Made by a program: the position numbers and the translations under genes | Part shown: positions 47,112 through 56,164 of the stretch, piece by piece | Layout of the letters: each line of letters starts with the position of its first letter | How positions within the stretch are numbered: position 1 is the first letter of the stretch | Origin: Cytophagaceae bacterium | GTDB lineage: Bacteria; Bacteroidota; Bacteroidia; Cytophagales; Spirosomataceae | Reading direction: 5' to 3' | Length of the DNA stretch: 64,000 bases | Assembly: GCA_005791165.1 (NCBI GenBank) | Contig: SXXW01000033.1 | Coordinates: forward strand, 1-64,000 | The notes under the pieces: generated by a model | Databases searched by the model: none | Told to the model about the DNA's origin: nothing | Seen by the model: the letters and a program-made list of their open reading frames with translations, nothing else

Positions 47112-47735
47112 ATGAAAAACAAATTTTTATTGGCCGTAGGCCTAATGTTCGGTATGGCAACATTACCATTAAAGGCCCAAGTTAAAATCGGATTTATCAA
47201 TGCTGATTATATATTAAGCCAAATGCCTGAGGCCAAACAAGTGGAAGAAGATTTAAAAAATACTCAAAAGCAGTATGAAACTCTTTACCAGGGAAAAGTG
47301 AAGGAATTTCAAGACAAGTTAGCCGCTTTTGAAAAGTTGAATGCGGATACTAAAACTCCAGATATTATCAAGCAAGATAAAGAGAAGGAATTACAAAACT
47401 TACAGACTTCTATTCAAGAATTCCAACAAAATTCTCAATCTTCTTTGCAGAAAAAGCAAGCTCAATTATTGCAACCCTTGTTGAAAAAAATTGAGGAAAA
47501 CATGCATGCAGTAGCCAATGAAAATGCGTACACACACGTATTTAATTATGATGCAGGTATGGGAACAGCTCCAATTTTATTGCATTACCCAACGGAAGCT
47601 GCTATTTCTGATCTAGTTTTAAAGAAAATGGGTATTACGCCTAAGCCAGTGACAGCTGCTCCAACGGCTGCTCCTGCGGCTGCTAAGCCTGCTGCTGCTC
47701 CTGCTGCTGCAAAACCAGCGGCTCCAAAGAAGTAA
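47112..47735 (+). CDS. OmpH/Skp-family periplasmic chaperone (second copy)
   Basis: The 207-residue paralogue has a signal peptide (TLPLKAQ), the motif VKIGFINADYILSQMPEAKQ, and a coiled coil rich in Gln and Lys. Its C-terminus is a 30-residue Ala/Pro/Lys tail (AAPTAAPAAAKPAAAPAA-type) of low complexity that the first copy lacks. It ends the uppS-bamA-skp-skp operon. An intrinsic terminator follows. Confidence 0.93.
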   Translation: MKNKFLLAVGLMFGMATLPLKAQVKIGFINADYILSQMPEAKQVEEDLKNTQKQYETLYQGKVKEFQDKLAAFEKLNADTKTPDIIKQDKEKELQNLQTSIQEFQQNSQSSLQKKQAQLLQPLLKKIEENMHAVANENAYTHVFNYDAGMGTAPILLHYPTEAAISDLVLKKMGITPKPVTAAPTAAPAAAKPAAAPAAAKPAAPKK

Positions 47736-47753
47736 GGTAGAATTAATCCTATT

Positions 47754-47788
47754 AAAAATAGACGCAAGGAATTGCGTCTATTTTTTTT
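47754..47788 (+). terminator. Intrinsic terminator of the uppS-bamA operon
   Basis: AAAAATAGACGCAA (47754-47767) pairs perfectly with TTGCGTCTATTTTT (47772-47785) around a GGAA tetraloop, followed by T residues. Confidence 0.92.
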
Positions 47789-47819
47789 GCCTCCAATTTG
47801 TAATGAAACTGCCTTCAGA

Positions 47820-48563
47820 TTAATGGTTAAAATATTTAAAGAGATAGTTCCCTATTTGGAATAAAGACACTATGAGTATAATGCCAAGAACTAGGTAATG
47901 AAATGTTTTCTCTGGTATTTTCTTTAAAATAATTTTGCCTATATAGGTTCCAATGAAACTAATAGCGATCAAAAATGGAATTAAAATGATGTGATCCTTG
48001 GTGAAATAGCCATTGAAAATATAGACAAAAGCCCTGGTAGAATCTACGCCCATGTCGACCATAGCCGATGTGGCAATAAAGACTTCTTTTTCTAAATTAA
48101 ACGCAGACAATATGAGTCCTCGGATTGCACCACCAGTTCCAATAAGTCCAGCTAAAAATCCGGACACTCCTCCGCCAATATATAAATTAGTGTTTGTTTG
48201 TTGGATCGATTTAGCTTTTCGAGAGATCGAATACAGCGCTATGATTAGGATAGACGCATTGATTAAAACTTCACTTTCAGTGACCGGAATATATTCAATC
48301 AGCAAGGCACCTAAAAAGACCGAAATGATCGCAGGGATCCCTAGTTTAAAGGCAATGTTTTTCTCAATACTTTTTTGAAATAATACGAGTTTCGATAAAT
48401 TACTGAATATGTGAAAAACAGCCGTTATGCCTAAAACAATTTTGAAATCTAAAAATAAAGAGGCCAGAGGTACAAATAAGATGGAAGATCCAAACCCCGA
48501 TAAGGTTCCTAGGATTTCTGCGAGGAGAGCTAATATGAAAAATAACGCATATTTCTCCTGCAT
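47820..48563 (-). CDS. TauE/SafE (TSUP) family membrane permease
   Basis: A 247-residue protein with about eight hydrophobic segments and the family motifs GTLSGFGSSILFVPLASLFL and a second half GGGVSGFLAGLIGTGGAIRG. TSUP proteins export or import small anions such as sulfite or sulfoacetate. The substrate here is unknown. It lies in the same orientation as lspA, 5 bases downstream. Confidence 0.87.
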   Translation of the reverse strand: MQEKYALFFILALLAEILGTLSGFGSSILFVPLASLFLDFKIVLGITAVFHIFSNLSKLVLFQKSIEKNIAFKLGIPAIISVFLGALLIEYIPVTESEVLINASILIIALYSISRKAKSIQQTNTNLYIGGGVSGFLAGLIGTGGAIRGLILSAFNLEKEVFIATSAMVDMGVDSTRAFVYIFNGYFTKDHIILIPFLIAISFIGTYIGKIILKKIPEKTFHYLVLGIILIVSLFQIGNYLFKYFNH

Positions 48564-48568
48564 TTTTT

Positions 48569-49156
48569 TTATTCTATTGGTTTATTTGCCTCAAAAAATT
48601 TGTTTTGAAAAATGATGATGGCTACCACTCCACAAAATATGGCCGCATCAGCAAAATTGAAAATAGGCGTTGAGTAATAAGATCCGCCCCACAAAGGAAC
48701 CCATGTAGGCAAAATACCCTCCCAAATATCAAAAAAGAACATATCAATCACTTGGCCATGAAACCAATTCATGGGTGCTCCATAGGGAGCATTTTCTAAA
48801 AACACGCCATAAAAAACTGAGTCAATTAAGTTGCCAATGGCTCCACCCAATATGAGAGACACACAAATCAAAAGACCCTTGGGGCTATTTTTTTGGGTTA
48901 ACTTGAATAAATAATAGCCAATACCAAACATGGCAACAATTCTAAAACAGGTCAACAATAATTTGCCATAAATGGTACCTAGTTGGATTCCAAATGCCAT
49001 TCCTGGATTCAACGTATAATGTAATTTGAATAAGGGTCCTATGAGTTCGATTTGCCCAAAATAACCAGGTTCCATATAAAAGTGTACGGCCATCTTAATT
49101 CCTTGATCCACCAAAATCACGGATAAACTCAATAAAAAAAAACGAAAATGCTTCAT
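48569..49156 (-). CDS. lspA: Lipoprotein signal peptidase (signal peptidase II)
   Basis: The 195-residue aspartic protease cleaves lipoprotein signal peptides after lipidation. The catalytic aspartates are in GGAIGNLIDSVFYG (Asp112) and FNFADAAIF (Asp170). Four membrane segments are visible. The loop between the two Asp motifs is long (about 55 residues), as I recall for Bacteroidota enzymes. The start overlaps the proline dehydrogenase gene's end by 4 bases. SusD, the GH105 and other lipoproteins here would be its clients. Confidence 0.93.
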   Translation of the reverse strand: MKHFRFFLLSLSVILVDQGIKMAVHFYMEPGYFGQIELIGPLFKLHYTLNPGMAFGIQLGTIYGKLLLTCFRIVAMFGIGYYLFKLTQKNSPKGLLICVSLILGGAIGNLIDSVFYGVFLENAPYGAPMNWFHGQVIDMFFFDIWEGILPTWVPLWGGSYYSTPIFNFADAAIFCGVVAIIIFQNKFFEANKPIE

Positions 49157-50370
49157 GATAACTTCCTTCTGTTCACTTCTTTTTTAATTAGGGCAAATTC
49201 CCTAGATGTTTGCCCCGCAATAGAACTATTCTCTTCGGCGCGTCTAAATAAATAGGGCATAACCGATTCAACAGGTCCATAGGGAACATATTTGGCTACG
49301 TTATATCCAAAATGCGCTAGATTATAACTGATATTATCCGACATTCCTAACAACTGAGCAAAGTGAATTTGTTTATGATTGTTTACTATACCCATTTCAT
49401 TCATCTTGTCGCATAAGTGAATACAGCTTTCTTCATTATGTGTTCCAACACAAAAATAAACAGTTTCTAAATTTTGCAAGCACAAATCTACCGCTGCATT
49501 GAAATCTCGATCTGTATCATGTTTACTTTTATGCAGGGGTTCTGAATAGTTTTCCTCATGGGATCTTTGGCGTTCCTTTTCTAAATAGGCTCCCCGAACT
49601 AATTTCACTCCTAATGAATAATGCTGGTCTTTGGCTGATTTAATGGCTTTAGATAAATTTCCGAGCATATCTACTCGATACATTTGAAATGTGTTATATA
49701 TGATAACCTCATTTTTGTTGAATTTTTCCATCATCTCATACGAAAGAAGGTCGATGGAATTTTGAATCCAACTTTCTTCCGCATCAATGAAAAGTTTTAC
49801 CTGTAAGTCAAACGCCTTTTGGCAAATTTCTAGTAAATATTCTTTGCTCAAAGCGAATGATGCCTCATCATCCTCGACTAAAGGACCTGTTTGAAATTGT
49901 TCAAGCAGTTCTGAACTGAAGATCCCCGTCACTTTAAAAACAGCAAACGGTATCGAAAGTTCTTGATGCGCTTTCTCAATCGTTCTCAGGATTTCATTTT
50001 TTGTTTTTTGAAATGATTTTTCATTTTCTTCCCCCTCCACTGAATAATCGAGAATGGTTCCAATCGAAACTTTATTAAGTCCTTGAATTGTATTTTCACA
50101 ATCTTCAATGGATTCTCCTCCACAGAATTGTTGGAATATCGTGGTTTTTATGAGTTTTTTGATCGGAAAATGAAGGAAAAGGAACAATTTGATGAAAAAA
50201 GTGCCTAACTTTACAAACCAATTTTGATTCATTATGGCAAAAATCCAATAGGCTTTTTGTAGTGCGAAATTATTTTTGGAGGCAAAGGCAATGTGGGTGT
50301 CCTCAAAGGAAAGCTTTTTCAATTCGTTTGATGAAGTATTTAGGGTCATTTGGTACAAAATTGCTTGCAA
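49153..50370 (-). CDS. Proline dehydrogenase family protein
   Basis: This enzyme of about 400 residues oxidises proline to pyrroline-5-carboxylate with FAD. The family pattern LGVKLVRGAYLEKERQRS, with CVGTHNEES and YVPYGPVESVMPYLFRRAEEN near the end, matches the PRODH barrel. The called start gives 405 residues. A second ATG seven codons later (50349, MTLNTSSNEL) is more likely, because the first seven residues (MQAILYQ) look like leader sequence. It overlaps lspA by 4 bases. Confidence 0.9.
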   Translation of the reverse strand: MQAILYQMTLNTSSNELKKLSFEDTHIAFASKNNFALQKAYWIFAIMNQNWFVKLGTFFIKLFLFLHFPIKKLIKTTIFQQFCGGESIEDCENTIQGLNKVSIGTILDYSVEGEENEKSFQKTKNEILRTIEKAHQELSIPFAVFKVTGIFSSELLEQFQTGPLVEDDEASFALSKEYLLEICQKAFDLQVKLFIDAEESWIQNSIDLLSYEMMEKFNKNEVIIYNTFQMYRVDMLGNLSKAIKSAKDQHYSLGVKLVRGAYLEKERQRSHEENYSEPLHKSKHDTDRDFNAAVDLCLQNLETVYFCVGTHNEESCIHLCDKMNEMGIVNNHKQIHFAQLLGMSDNISYNLAHFGYNVAKYVPYGPVESVMPYLFRRAEENSSIAGQTSREFALIKKEVNRRKLS

Positions 50371-50462
50371 ATATAAGAGTTTATATTGACCGATATTCGT
50401 ATCATATTAAATAAATAATCATAAATCACAGGCGAAAGCTGCCTGAAAACGTAAGAAGTATT

Positions 50463-51557
50463 ATGAATGCCAATTTAGACATTATTCCTATGCAGGAATG
50501 GATTCAGACGGAAGGTAAACCCCTTATTATTGCGGGTCCGTGTTCAGCTGAAACAGAAGAGCAAGTATTAGAAACAGCTCGTCGCATTAAAGCGGAGGGT
50601 TATGCACATATTATGCGTGCTGGAGTTTGGAAACCACGTACGCGTCCAGGTAGTTTTGAAGGAATGGGAGAGCCTGCTTTAAAGTGGTTAGTGGAGGCTA
50701 AAAAAGAAACTGGATTGCCATTAGCGATTGAAGTTGCTACTCCTGAGCATGTTGAGTTGGCTTTGAAATATGGCGTTGATGTATTGTGGATTGGTGCACG
50801 AACGACTGTGAATCCATTCAATGTTCAAGATTTAGCAGATGCACTTAAGGGTGTGGATGTTCCAGTATTAGTTAAAAATCCAGTTAATCCAGATTTAGCT
50901 CTTTGGGTAGGTGCATTTGAGCGTCTTCAAGGTTCTGGCATTAAGAAATTAGGTGCGATTCACCGTGGTTTCTCAAATGCACAAGAAACGAAATACCGTA
51001 ATTCACCTATGTGGGCTATGGCTGTGGAGTTAAAGCGTTTATTTCCTCAAATGCCATTAATTGGTGATCCATCTCACATGGCTGGAAAGCGTGCTTTATT
51101 GATGGAATTATCTCAAAGAATACTTGATTTAAATTATGATGGTATGATTATCGAGACGCACAGAGATCCTGATGCGGCTTGGTCTGATGCGTCCCAACAA
51201 GTTACCCCGGAGAAATTAGGTGAGATGTTACGTGAATTAGATGTGCGTAATGCAAATTATGGCGCTGATTTTTCAGATGAATTAGCTAGTCTTCGTGAGA
51301 AAATTGATAACATTGACCGTGAAGTATTAGAAGTTTTAGCTGCTCGCATGGCCGTAGTAGAAAAATTAGGTGAGTACAAGCGCGATAATAATGTAGCTGT
51401 TTTGCAATTAGATCGTTGGAAACAAGTTCATAGTGATCGTGCAAATCAAGCCAAAGGTTTAGCTTTATATCCTGAGTTTGTAGAAGAGTTGTTTAAATTG
51501 ATTCACTCTGAATCAATTCGTAAGCAAACTGAAGTAATGAACTCAGCCACTGCATAA
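50463..51557 (+). CDS. Bifunctional DAHP synthase / chorismate mutase
   Basis: The 364-residue fusion has two activities in aromatic amino-acid synthesis. An N-terminal DAHP synthase (about 1-265; IIAGPCSAETEEQVLETAR, HIMRAGVWKPRTRPGSFEG, LIGDPSHMAGKRALL) is followed by a chorismate mutase type II domain (about 275-360; LASLREKIDNIDREVLEVLA, KLGEYKRDNNVAVLQLDRW). Fusion in this order is usual in Bacteroidota and may allow feedback control. Complete. Confidence 0.93.
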   Translation: MNANLDIIPMQEWIQTEGKPLIIAGPCSAETEEQVLETARRIKAEGYAHIMRAGVWKPRTRPGSFEGMGEPALKWLVEAKKETGLPLAIEVATPEHVELALKYGVDVLWIGARTTVNPFNVQDLADALKGVDVPVLVKNPVNPDLALWVGAFERLQGSGIKKLGAIHRGFSNAQETKYRNSPMWAMAVELKRLFPQMPLIGDPSHMAGKRALLMELSQRILDLNYDGMIIETHRDPDAAWSDASQQVTPEKLGEMLRELDVRNANYGADFSDELASLREKIDNIDREVLEVLAARMAVVEKLGEYKRDNNVAVLQLDRWKQVHSDRANQAKGLALYPEFVEELFKLIHSESIRKQTEVMNSATA

Positions 51558-51598
51558 TTAATTCAGGGGAGATAAAAATTCCTTTTGAATGAAAATTT

Positions 51599-51631
51599 AA
51601 AATCCTCCTGTATTTCAGGGGGATTTTTTTT
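51599..51631 (+). terminator. Intrinsic terminator of the DAHP synthase gene
   Basis: AAATCCTCCTG pairs with CAGGGGGATTT around a TATTT loop (one G-U pair), followed by a T run. Confidence 0.9.
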
Positions 51632-51697
51632 GTAGCTTATGCTATAGAATTTGCTAAATTCCATTTAGTCGATGGACGCTGATTTGAAAGCTGAAAA

Positions 51698-52633
51698 CTA
51701 ATTGCTTTTTGAGACTTCGGAATCCTGAATTTTATCCCCTTTGCTTACCTGATAACTGCCGTATACGACTAAGCTAATTCCGAGGCACACGATAGGACTT
51801 GGAAAGCCATGGCCCAAAATTATTTCAATCAAGATAGAAAACAAAACACTGCTATTTCCAATGGCCCCCACGATGCTTGTTTTTTCATTTAACAAGGCTT
51901 GAGTAGTAAAATATTGTACCCCTAGTGCTAAAAGGCCCATAATTAAAGCGAGCAACCATTCGTTGGCACTCGGATCGATCCACTTCCCTGTCAGGAAACT
52001 ATTAGGAAGGTCCGTAAATGTACCAAAGGACAATGAAAGAATAGAGGCGATGAGCCCTGCACCCATGAATGAAATAACCACCCACCTGGAATCATAGTAT
52101 TTTTGCGCCTCTTTGATTGCGATGTATCCCAATGCCGTTCCAATGGCATAAATAATACCCGTACTATGATGCAAAAGTGATCCGTTGGTCTCTGGCCTAA
52201 AGATTAAAATTATTCCACAAAAGCCTACAAGCAAATACATGATTTGGTGCCGGGATAATTTTTCAGTGGGAAATATGAAAAAACTAAAAATAGCGATGAA
52301 CAAAGGAAATGCTTGGCCGTAGGTATTTGTCAGTGATAAACTCAGGTGTTCCAGGGTATAAAATAAGCAGTATAAAGTAAAGGCCCCCAGAATGCCTCGG
52401 AGAATAATGAAATATAATTTACCCCCTTTTTGGATGGCAGGTTTAAGCCATAAACTGGTAAATAAAAAGGGGAGGCCTACGGCACTTCTAAAAAATACCA
52501 ATTGCACCGATGAAAACTTTTCGCTTAAATCCTTTGCCATGGCCGACATAGATGCAAAGCAAAGGGAGGAAATCAACATAAAGAAGATTCCTTTTTTGTT
52601 TATTATAAATGAGGTGATTTTGGTAACTTGCAT
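51698..52633 (-). CDS. EamA/DMT-family membrane transporter
   Basis: A 311-residue protein of the drug/metabolite transporter superfamily with about ten hydrophobic helices and two EamA repeats (for example GIFFMLISSLCFASMSAMAK, LALGVQYFTTQALL). Substrate unknown. It is divergent from ridA; the start codons are only 14 bases apart. Met19 (MLISSLC) is an alternative start. Confidence 0.88.
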   Translation of the reverse strand: MQVTKITSFIINKKGIFFMLISSLCFASMSAMAKDLSEKFSSVQLVFFRSAVGLPFLFTSLWLKPAIQKGGKLYFIILRGILGAFTLYCLFYTLEHLSLSLTNTYGQAFPLFIAIFSFFIFPTEKLSRHQIMYLLVGFCGIILIFRPETNGSLLHHSTGIIYAIGTALGYIAIKEAQKYYDSRWVVISFMGAGLIASILSLSFGTFTDLPNSFLTGKWIDPSANEWLLALIMGLLALGVQYFTTQALLNEKTSIVGAIGNSSVLFSILIEIILGHGFPSPIVCLGISLVVYGSYQVSKGDKIQDSEVSKSN

Positions 52634-52647
52634 TTCATTTCAAAGAT

Positions 52648-53019
52648 ATGACAAAAAAAATAATTTTATCATCAGATGCTCCTGCTCCCATTGGCCCTTA
52701 TTCACAGGCTGTTGAGGTGAATGGTACTTTATATGTGTCTGGTCAAATCGCCCTTTCGGTCTTTGAATCAGGGGCAAGCATTGAGGAAGAAACGGATCAG
52801 GTCATGAAAAACTTGGCTTATATTTTAAAAGAGGCGGGATATTCATTTGAACAAGTGGTCAAATGTTCGATTTTCATTCAGGATATGAATCATTTTGGTC
52901 AAATCAATGGCGTATATGGCCAATATTTTACGGCAAATCCACCGGCTCGCGAGACCGTTGAAGTAGCTCGTTTGCCCAAAAATGTTCGCGTTGAGATTTC
53001 TTGTATTGCCTATAAATAA
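52648..53019 (+). CDS. ridA: RidA-family enamine/imine deaminase
   Basis: The 123-residue RidA (YjgF/YER057c/UK114) protein detoxifies reactive 2-aminoacrylate. The core motifs PAPIGPYSQAVEVNGTLYVS, SIFIQDMNHFGQINGVYGQY and PPARETVEVARLPKNVRVEI (with its conserved Arg) are present. gltX starts 6 bases downstream, so it may be the first gene of a run including gltX and gatC. Confidence 0.95.
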   Translation: MTKKIILSSDAPAPIGPYSQAVEVNGTLYVSGQIALSVFESGASIEEETDQVMKNLAYILKEAGYSFEQVVKCSIFIQDMNHFGQINGVYGQYFTANPPARETVEVARLPKNVRVEISCIAYK

Positions 53020-53025
53020 ATATAT

Positions 53026-54528
53026 ATGTCTAAAAAATTAAGAGTTCGATTTGCCCCCAGTCCCACAGGTGCTTTACATATTGGAGGGGTTCGAACCGCT
53101 TTATATAATTACTTATTAGCCCATAAATTAGGGGGTACTTTTATCTTACGCATTGAAGATACGGATCAAACCCGCTTTGTTGAAGGTGCAGAAAACTATA
53201 TTTTAGATTCTTTAAAATGGTTGGGAATTATGCCCGACGAAGGAATTGGGGTTGGAGGTCCACATGAACCTTATCGACAAAGTGAACGTAAGGAATTATA
53301 TAAAGTATATGCAGATGAATTAATCAATTCAGGAAAAGCATATTATGCATTTGACACCTCTGAGGAGTTGGATGCGATGCGAGCAATCTATGAAAGTAAA
53401 GGAAGTGCGTTTCAGTATAATGCTTTGACAAGAGTAAAATTAAAGAACTCTTTATCTATGTCTGAGAAGGAAATAACTGATTTAATTGCTTCAGGGATGC
53501 CTTATGTCATTCGCTTAAAAGTTCCAGCGAAGGCAGAAATACGGTTTCAAGATAGCATTCGAGATTGGGTTCATGTTCATACGTCCAGCATCGATGACAA
53601 AGTTTTAATGAAGTCGGATGGCATGCCAACCTACCATTTAGCCAATGTCGTAGATGACCATATTATGGAAATTACTCATGTGATTCGCGGAGAGGAATGG
53701 CTTCCTTCTGCTCCGTTACACATATTGTTGTACCAGGCATTTGGTTGGCAGCCGCCACAATTCGCCCATTTACCTTTACTTTTAAAGCCGGAAGGTAATG
53801 GAAAGCTTTCTAAAAGAGATGCGGATTTAGGGGGATTTCCTGTCTTTCCTTTAGAATGGAAAGATCCACAAACAGGAACTATTTCGAAGGGCTTTAAACA
53901 AGAGGGATATCTTCCTGCGGCGATGATTAATTTCTTGGCTTTTTTAGGTTGGAATCCAGGTACTGAACAAGAATTATTCTCATTGGATGAATTAATTTCT
54001 GCTTTTTCTTTAGAGAGAATCAATAAAGCAGGGGCTAAATTTGACGTAAATAAAGCCAAATGGTTTAATGAGCAATACCTTAAATTACATGATGTTAGCA
54101 GTTTAGCTACCCAATATTTACCCGATTTGCCTAAAAAAGAAGCAGAATCATTTGTGCATTTGTTTTTGGACCGCATTACTTTTCCTCAGGAATTGGGTGA
54201 AAAAGTGAAGGAGTTCACGGAAATACCTACGATATATGAAGAGGCAGTCGTACTAAATAAGTGGAATGAAGAGTCTCAAAAGGGCCTACAAGTTTTAAAG
54301 GAAAGTTTGCCAGGATTGGAACTATGGGAAGCGGAATCCATTAAGGCATATATTCATGTGAAATTAGAAGAAGCCGGTATCAAAATGGGAAAGGTGATGC
54401 AAATGTTGCGTGTAGCCTTAAGTGGAAATGGGGCAGGACCCGATTTGATGATCTCAATGGAATTGTGGGGTAAAGAGCAAGTTTTGCTTCGGCTTACCCA
54501 TGCAATAGAGGCCTTTAATAAAAGATAA
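53026..54528 (+). CDS. gltX: Glutamyl-tRNA synthetase
   Basis: A 500-residue class I aminoacyl-tRNA synthetase. The HIGH-type motif is at ALHIGGVRTALYNYLLA with FAPSPTGALHIGGVRTA, and the KMSKS-type motif is KLSKRD. The C-terminal anticodon-binding region is present. In Bacteroidota this enzyme may also misacylate tRNA-Gln for the GatCAB pathway; gatC is two genes downstream. Confidence 0.96.
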   Translation: MSKKLRVRFAPSPTGALHIGGVRTALYNYLLAHKLGGTFILRIEDTDQTRFVEGAENYILDSLKWLGIMPDEGIGVGGPHEPYRQSERKELYKVYADELINSGKAYYAFDTSEELDAMRAIYESKGSAFQYNALTRVKLKNSLSMSEKEITDLIASGMPYVIRLKVPAKAEIRFQDSIRDWVHVHTSSIDDKVLMKSDGMPTYHLANVVDDHIMEITHVIRGEEWLPSAPLHILLYQAFGWQPPQFAHLPLLLKPEGNGKLSKRDADLGGFPVFPLEWKDPQTGTISKGFKQEGYLPAAMINFLAFLGWNPGTEQELFSLDELISAFSLERINKAGAKFDVNKAKWFNEQYLKLHDVSSLATQYLPDLPKKEAESFVHLFLDRITFPQELGEKVKEFTEIPTIYEEAVVLNKWNEESQKGLQVLKESLPGLELWEAESIKAYIHVKLEEAGIKMGKVMQMLRVALSGNGAGPDLMISMELWGKEQVLLRLTHAIEAFNKR

Positions 54529-54529
54529 A

Positions 54530-54721
54530 ATGGCAAAAAAAATAATTAAGCCGGTCGATAAAAAACCTAAGGTGCATCCTAATTTGGAAGGTTTTGAAAT
54601 GAAAATTGATTCGTTTGGTCAAATTATTTCTTCGATGGATCGCGACCAGTTAAATTCCTTTTTGGACAAGGAAATGCCAGATGATAAAAAATTAACTCAG
54701 AAAGACGATGAAAGTAAATAA
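54530..54721 (+). CDS. Small conserved hypothetical protein
   Basis: A 63-residue basic-then-acidic protein (AKKIIKPVDKKPKVHPNLEG at the start, DKEMPDDKKLTQKDD at the end), no signal or helix. It starts one base after gltX and overlaps gatC by 14 bases. The sequence is not low-complexity in the middle (FEMKIDSFGQIISSMDRDQL), which supports a real protein. Function unknown; context suggests a link to the aminoacylation genes. Confidence 0.72.
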   Translation: MAKKIIKPVDKKPKVHPNLEGFEMKIDSFGQIISSMDRDQLNSFLDKEMPDDKKLTQKDDESK

Positions 54722-54995
54722 GGAAGATGTTTTAAAGATTGCCCATTTGGCTCGATTGGAATTAAATCCCAATGAAATAGAACCGATGCAAGAATCTATC
54801 AATAAGGTACTGGACTGGATGGAAGCGCTTAATGTGGTGAATACGGATCATGTAGAACCTTTAGTTCATATGACTCCGGCTATGAATCAATTTAGAGAGG
54901 ATGTAGCTAAGCAAGATTTGCCTAAAGAAAAAGCGTTGGCTTTGGGGCCGGATACCAACGAGCAATATTTTAAAGTACCGCAGGTAATCGAATAA
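54708..54995 (+). CDS. gatC: Glutamyl/aspartyl-tRNA amidotransferase subunit GatC
   Basis: The 95-residue subunit stabilises the GatA-GatB amidotransferase that makes Gln-tRNA and Asn-tRNA. Typical motifs: LKIAHLARLELNPNE and NVVNTDHVEPLVHMTPAMNQ with FREDVAKQDLPKEKAL. gatA and gatB are not in the window. It ends against the aroB stop codon with no gap. Confidence 0.94.
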   Translation: MKVNKEDVLKIAHLARLELNPNEIEPMQESINKVLDWMEALNVVNTDHVEPLVHMTPAMNQFREDVAKQDLPKEKALALGPDTNEQYFKVPQVIE

Positions 54996-56024
54996 TTAAT
55001 TCAAGTAATATTGAATGGCCTTCTTCATTTCCGAAGCACTAACTGGGATATCATATCCACAATCGCCTATTCCGGTCAACAACGAAAAGCGAATTTCTTT
55101 GCCTTTATTCTTTTTATCTTGAGCAGTTAATGCGATAATTTTTGAAATTTCTTCTGGGTGTAATTTGACCCGACCATAGTTTTCAAACAAATAAGATTCT
55201 ATTTCTTCGAGTTCTTGTAGGCTAATTAATTCGCGTTGATGGGAAATAAATGCTTCTACAATCATGCCGATCGCAATCGCCTCTCCATGTAAAATTTTCC
55301 TTTTCCCTTTATCTAATAAATAGGTCTCAACGGCATGGCCTAAGGTATGCCCAAAATTTAAGATTTTACGTAAGCCTGCTTCCTTTGGATCTTCTAAAAC
55401 AACCGCTTCTTTGATCGCAACTGAATGAGCAATTAATTTTGATAAATCCAATTCCTCGAAACTTTGCTGGCGTATCGAACTCCATTCCTTTTCATCGCGA
55501 ATTAAGCAATGCTTGATAATTTCAGCAAAGCCAGATTTTTTTTGTTGGATCGATAAGGTATCAATGAATTTTGGGTCAATTAAAACCGTTTTAGGTAATT
55601 GGAAAACCCCGATATGATTTTTTAGTCCGTGGAAGTCGATGCCCAATTTGCCCCCTACACTCGCATCTACCTGGGCTAATAATGTCGTTGGAATTTGAAT
55701 GAAATCAATTCCTCTTTTGTAGGTGGAGGCACAAAAACCTCCCAAATCACCGATAACTCCGCCACCTAAATTGACCAACAGGCTATGTCGATCCATATTT
55801 GCCTTGGTCATGCGATCCCAAACTTGCTCGCAGGTAGTTAAATTTTTATGGTGCTCACCAGATTTAATCAGAATTTTGGTAAAATTTGAAGGCAACAAAT
55901 CTTGAATGATAGGCAAACAATATTTGTTGGTAAACTCATCGACCAAAATAGCAATATGCGAATATTCGTTTTGGTCAAAAAAAGTGGCCAATGATTCAGA
56001 AATGGGAGCTATTTTAACAGTCAT
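54996..56024 (-). CDS. aroB: 3-dehydroquinate synthase
   Basis: A 342-residue NAD-dependent enzyme of the shikimate pathway. Glycine-rich NLGGGVIGDLGGFCASTYKR and IPTTLLAQVDASVGGKLGID hold the NAD and substrate sites, with metal ligands in LNFGHTLGHAVE (His) and GEAIAIG. An upstream ATG (56051) would add nine residues (MIIIRISTH); I choose 56024 (MTVKIAPI) because the extra residues look non-native. Convergent with gatC, no gap. Confidence 0.93.
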   Translation of the reverse strand: MTVKIAPISESLATFFDQNEYSHIAILVDEFTNKYCLPIIQDLLPSNFTKILIKSGEHHKNLTTCEQVWDRMTKANMDRHSLLVNLGGGVIGDLGGFCASTYKRGIDFIQIPTTLLAQVDASVGGKLGIDFHGLKNHIGVFQLPKTVLIDPKFIDTLSIQQKKSGFAEIIKHCLIRDEKEWSSIRQQSFEELDLSKLIAHSVAIKEAVVLEDPKEAGLRKILNFGHTLGHAVETYLLDKGKRKILHGEAIAIGMIVEAFISHQRELISLQELEEIESYLFENYGRVKLHPEEISKIIALTAQDKKNKGKEIRFSLLTGIGDCGYDIPVSASEMKKAIQYYLN

Positions 56025-56100
56025 GTGGGTAGAAATTCTAATTATTATCAAAAATACCTAGAATTTATCAAATTGGGAGCATGAGAAACCTAATTTTGGT

Positions 56101-56131
56101 TTTGTTGTATGCATTTTCTTGCCTAATTTTG
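56101..56131 (+). promoter_or_regulatory. Predicted promoter of the pyruvate dehydrogenase E1 beta gene
   Basis: TTTG (56101-56104), 19 bases, then TAATTTTG (56124-56131), a full consensus match. The surrounding 56070-56155 holds nested inverted repeats (GTATGCA/TGCATAC and AACCTAAT/ATTAGGTT). Confidence 0.65.
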
Positions 56132-56164
56132 CTCCCGATTAGGTTGCATACTTAATTTATCATT

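Noticed and set aside
47585-47767. Antisense Ala/Gly-rich ORF opposite the second skp
   Set aside because: It mirrors the Ala/Pro/Lys codons of the Skp tail and runs into the terminator; no independent signals.
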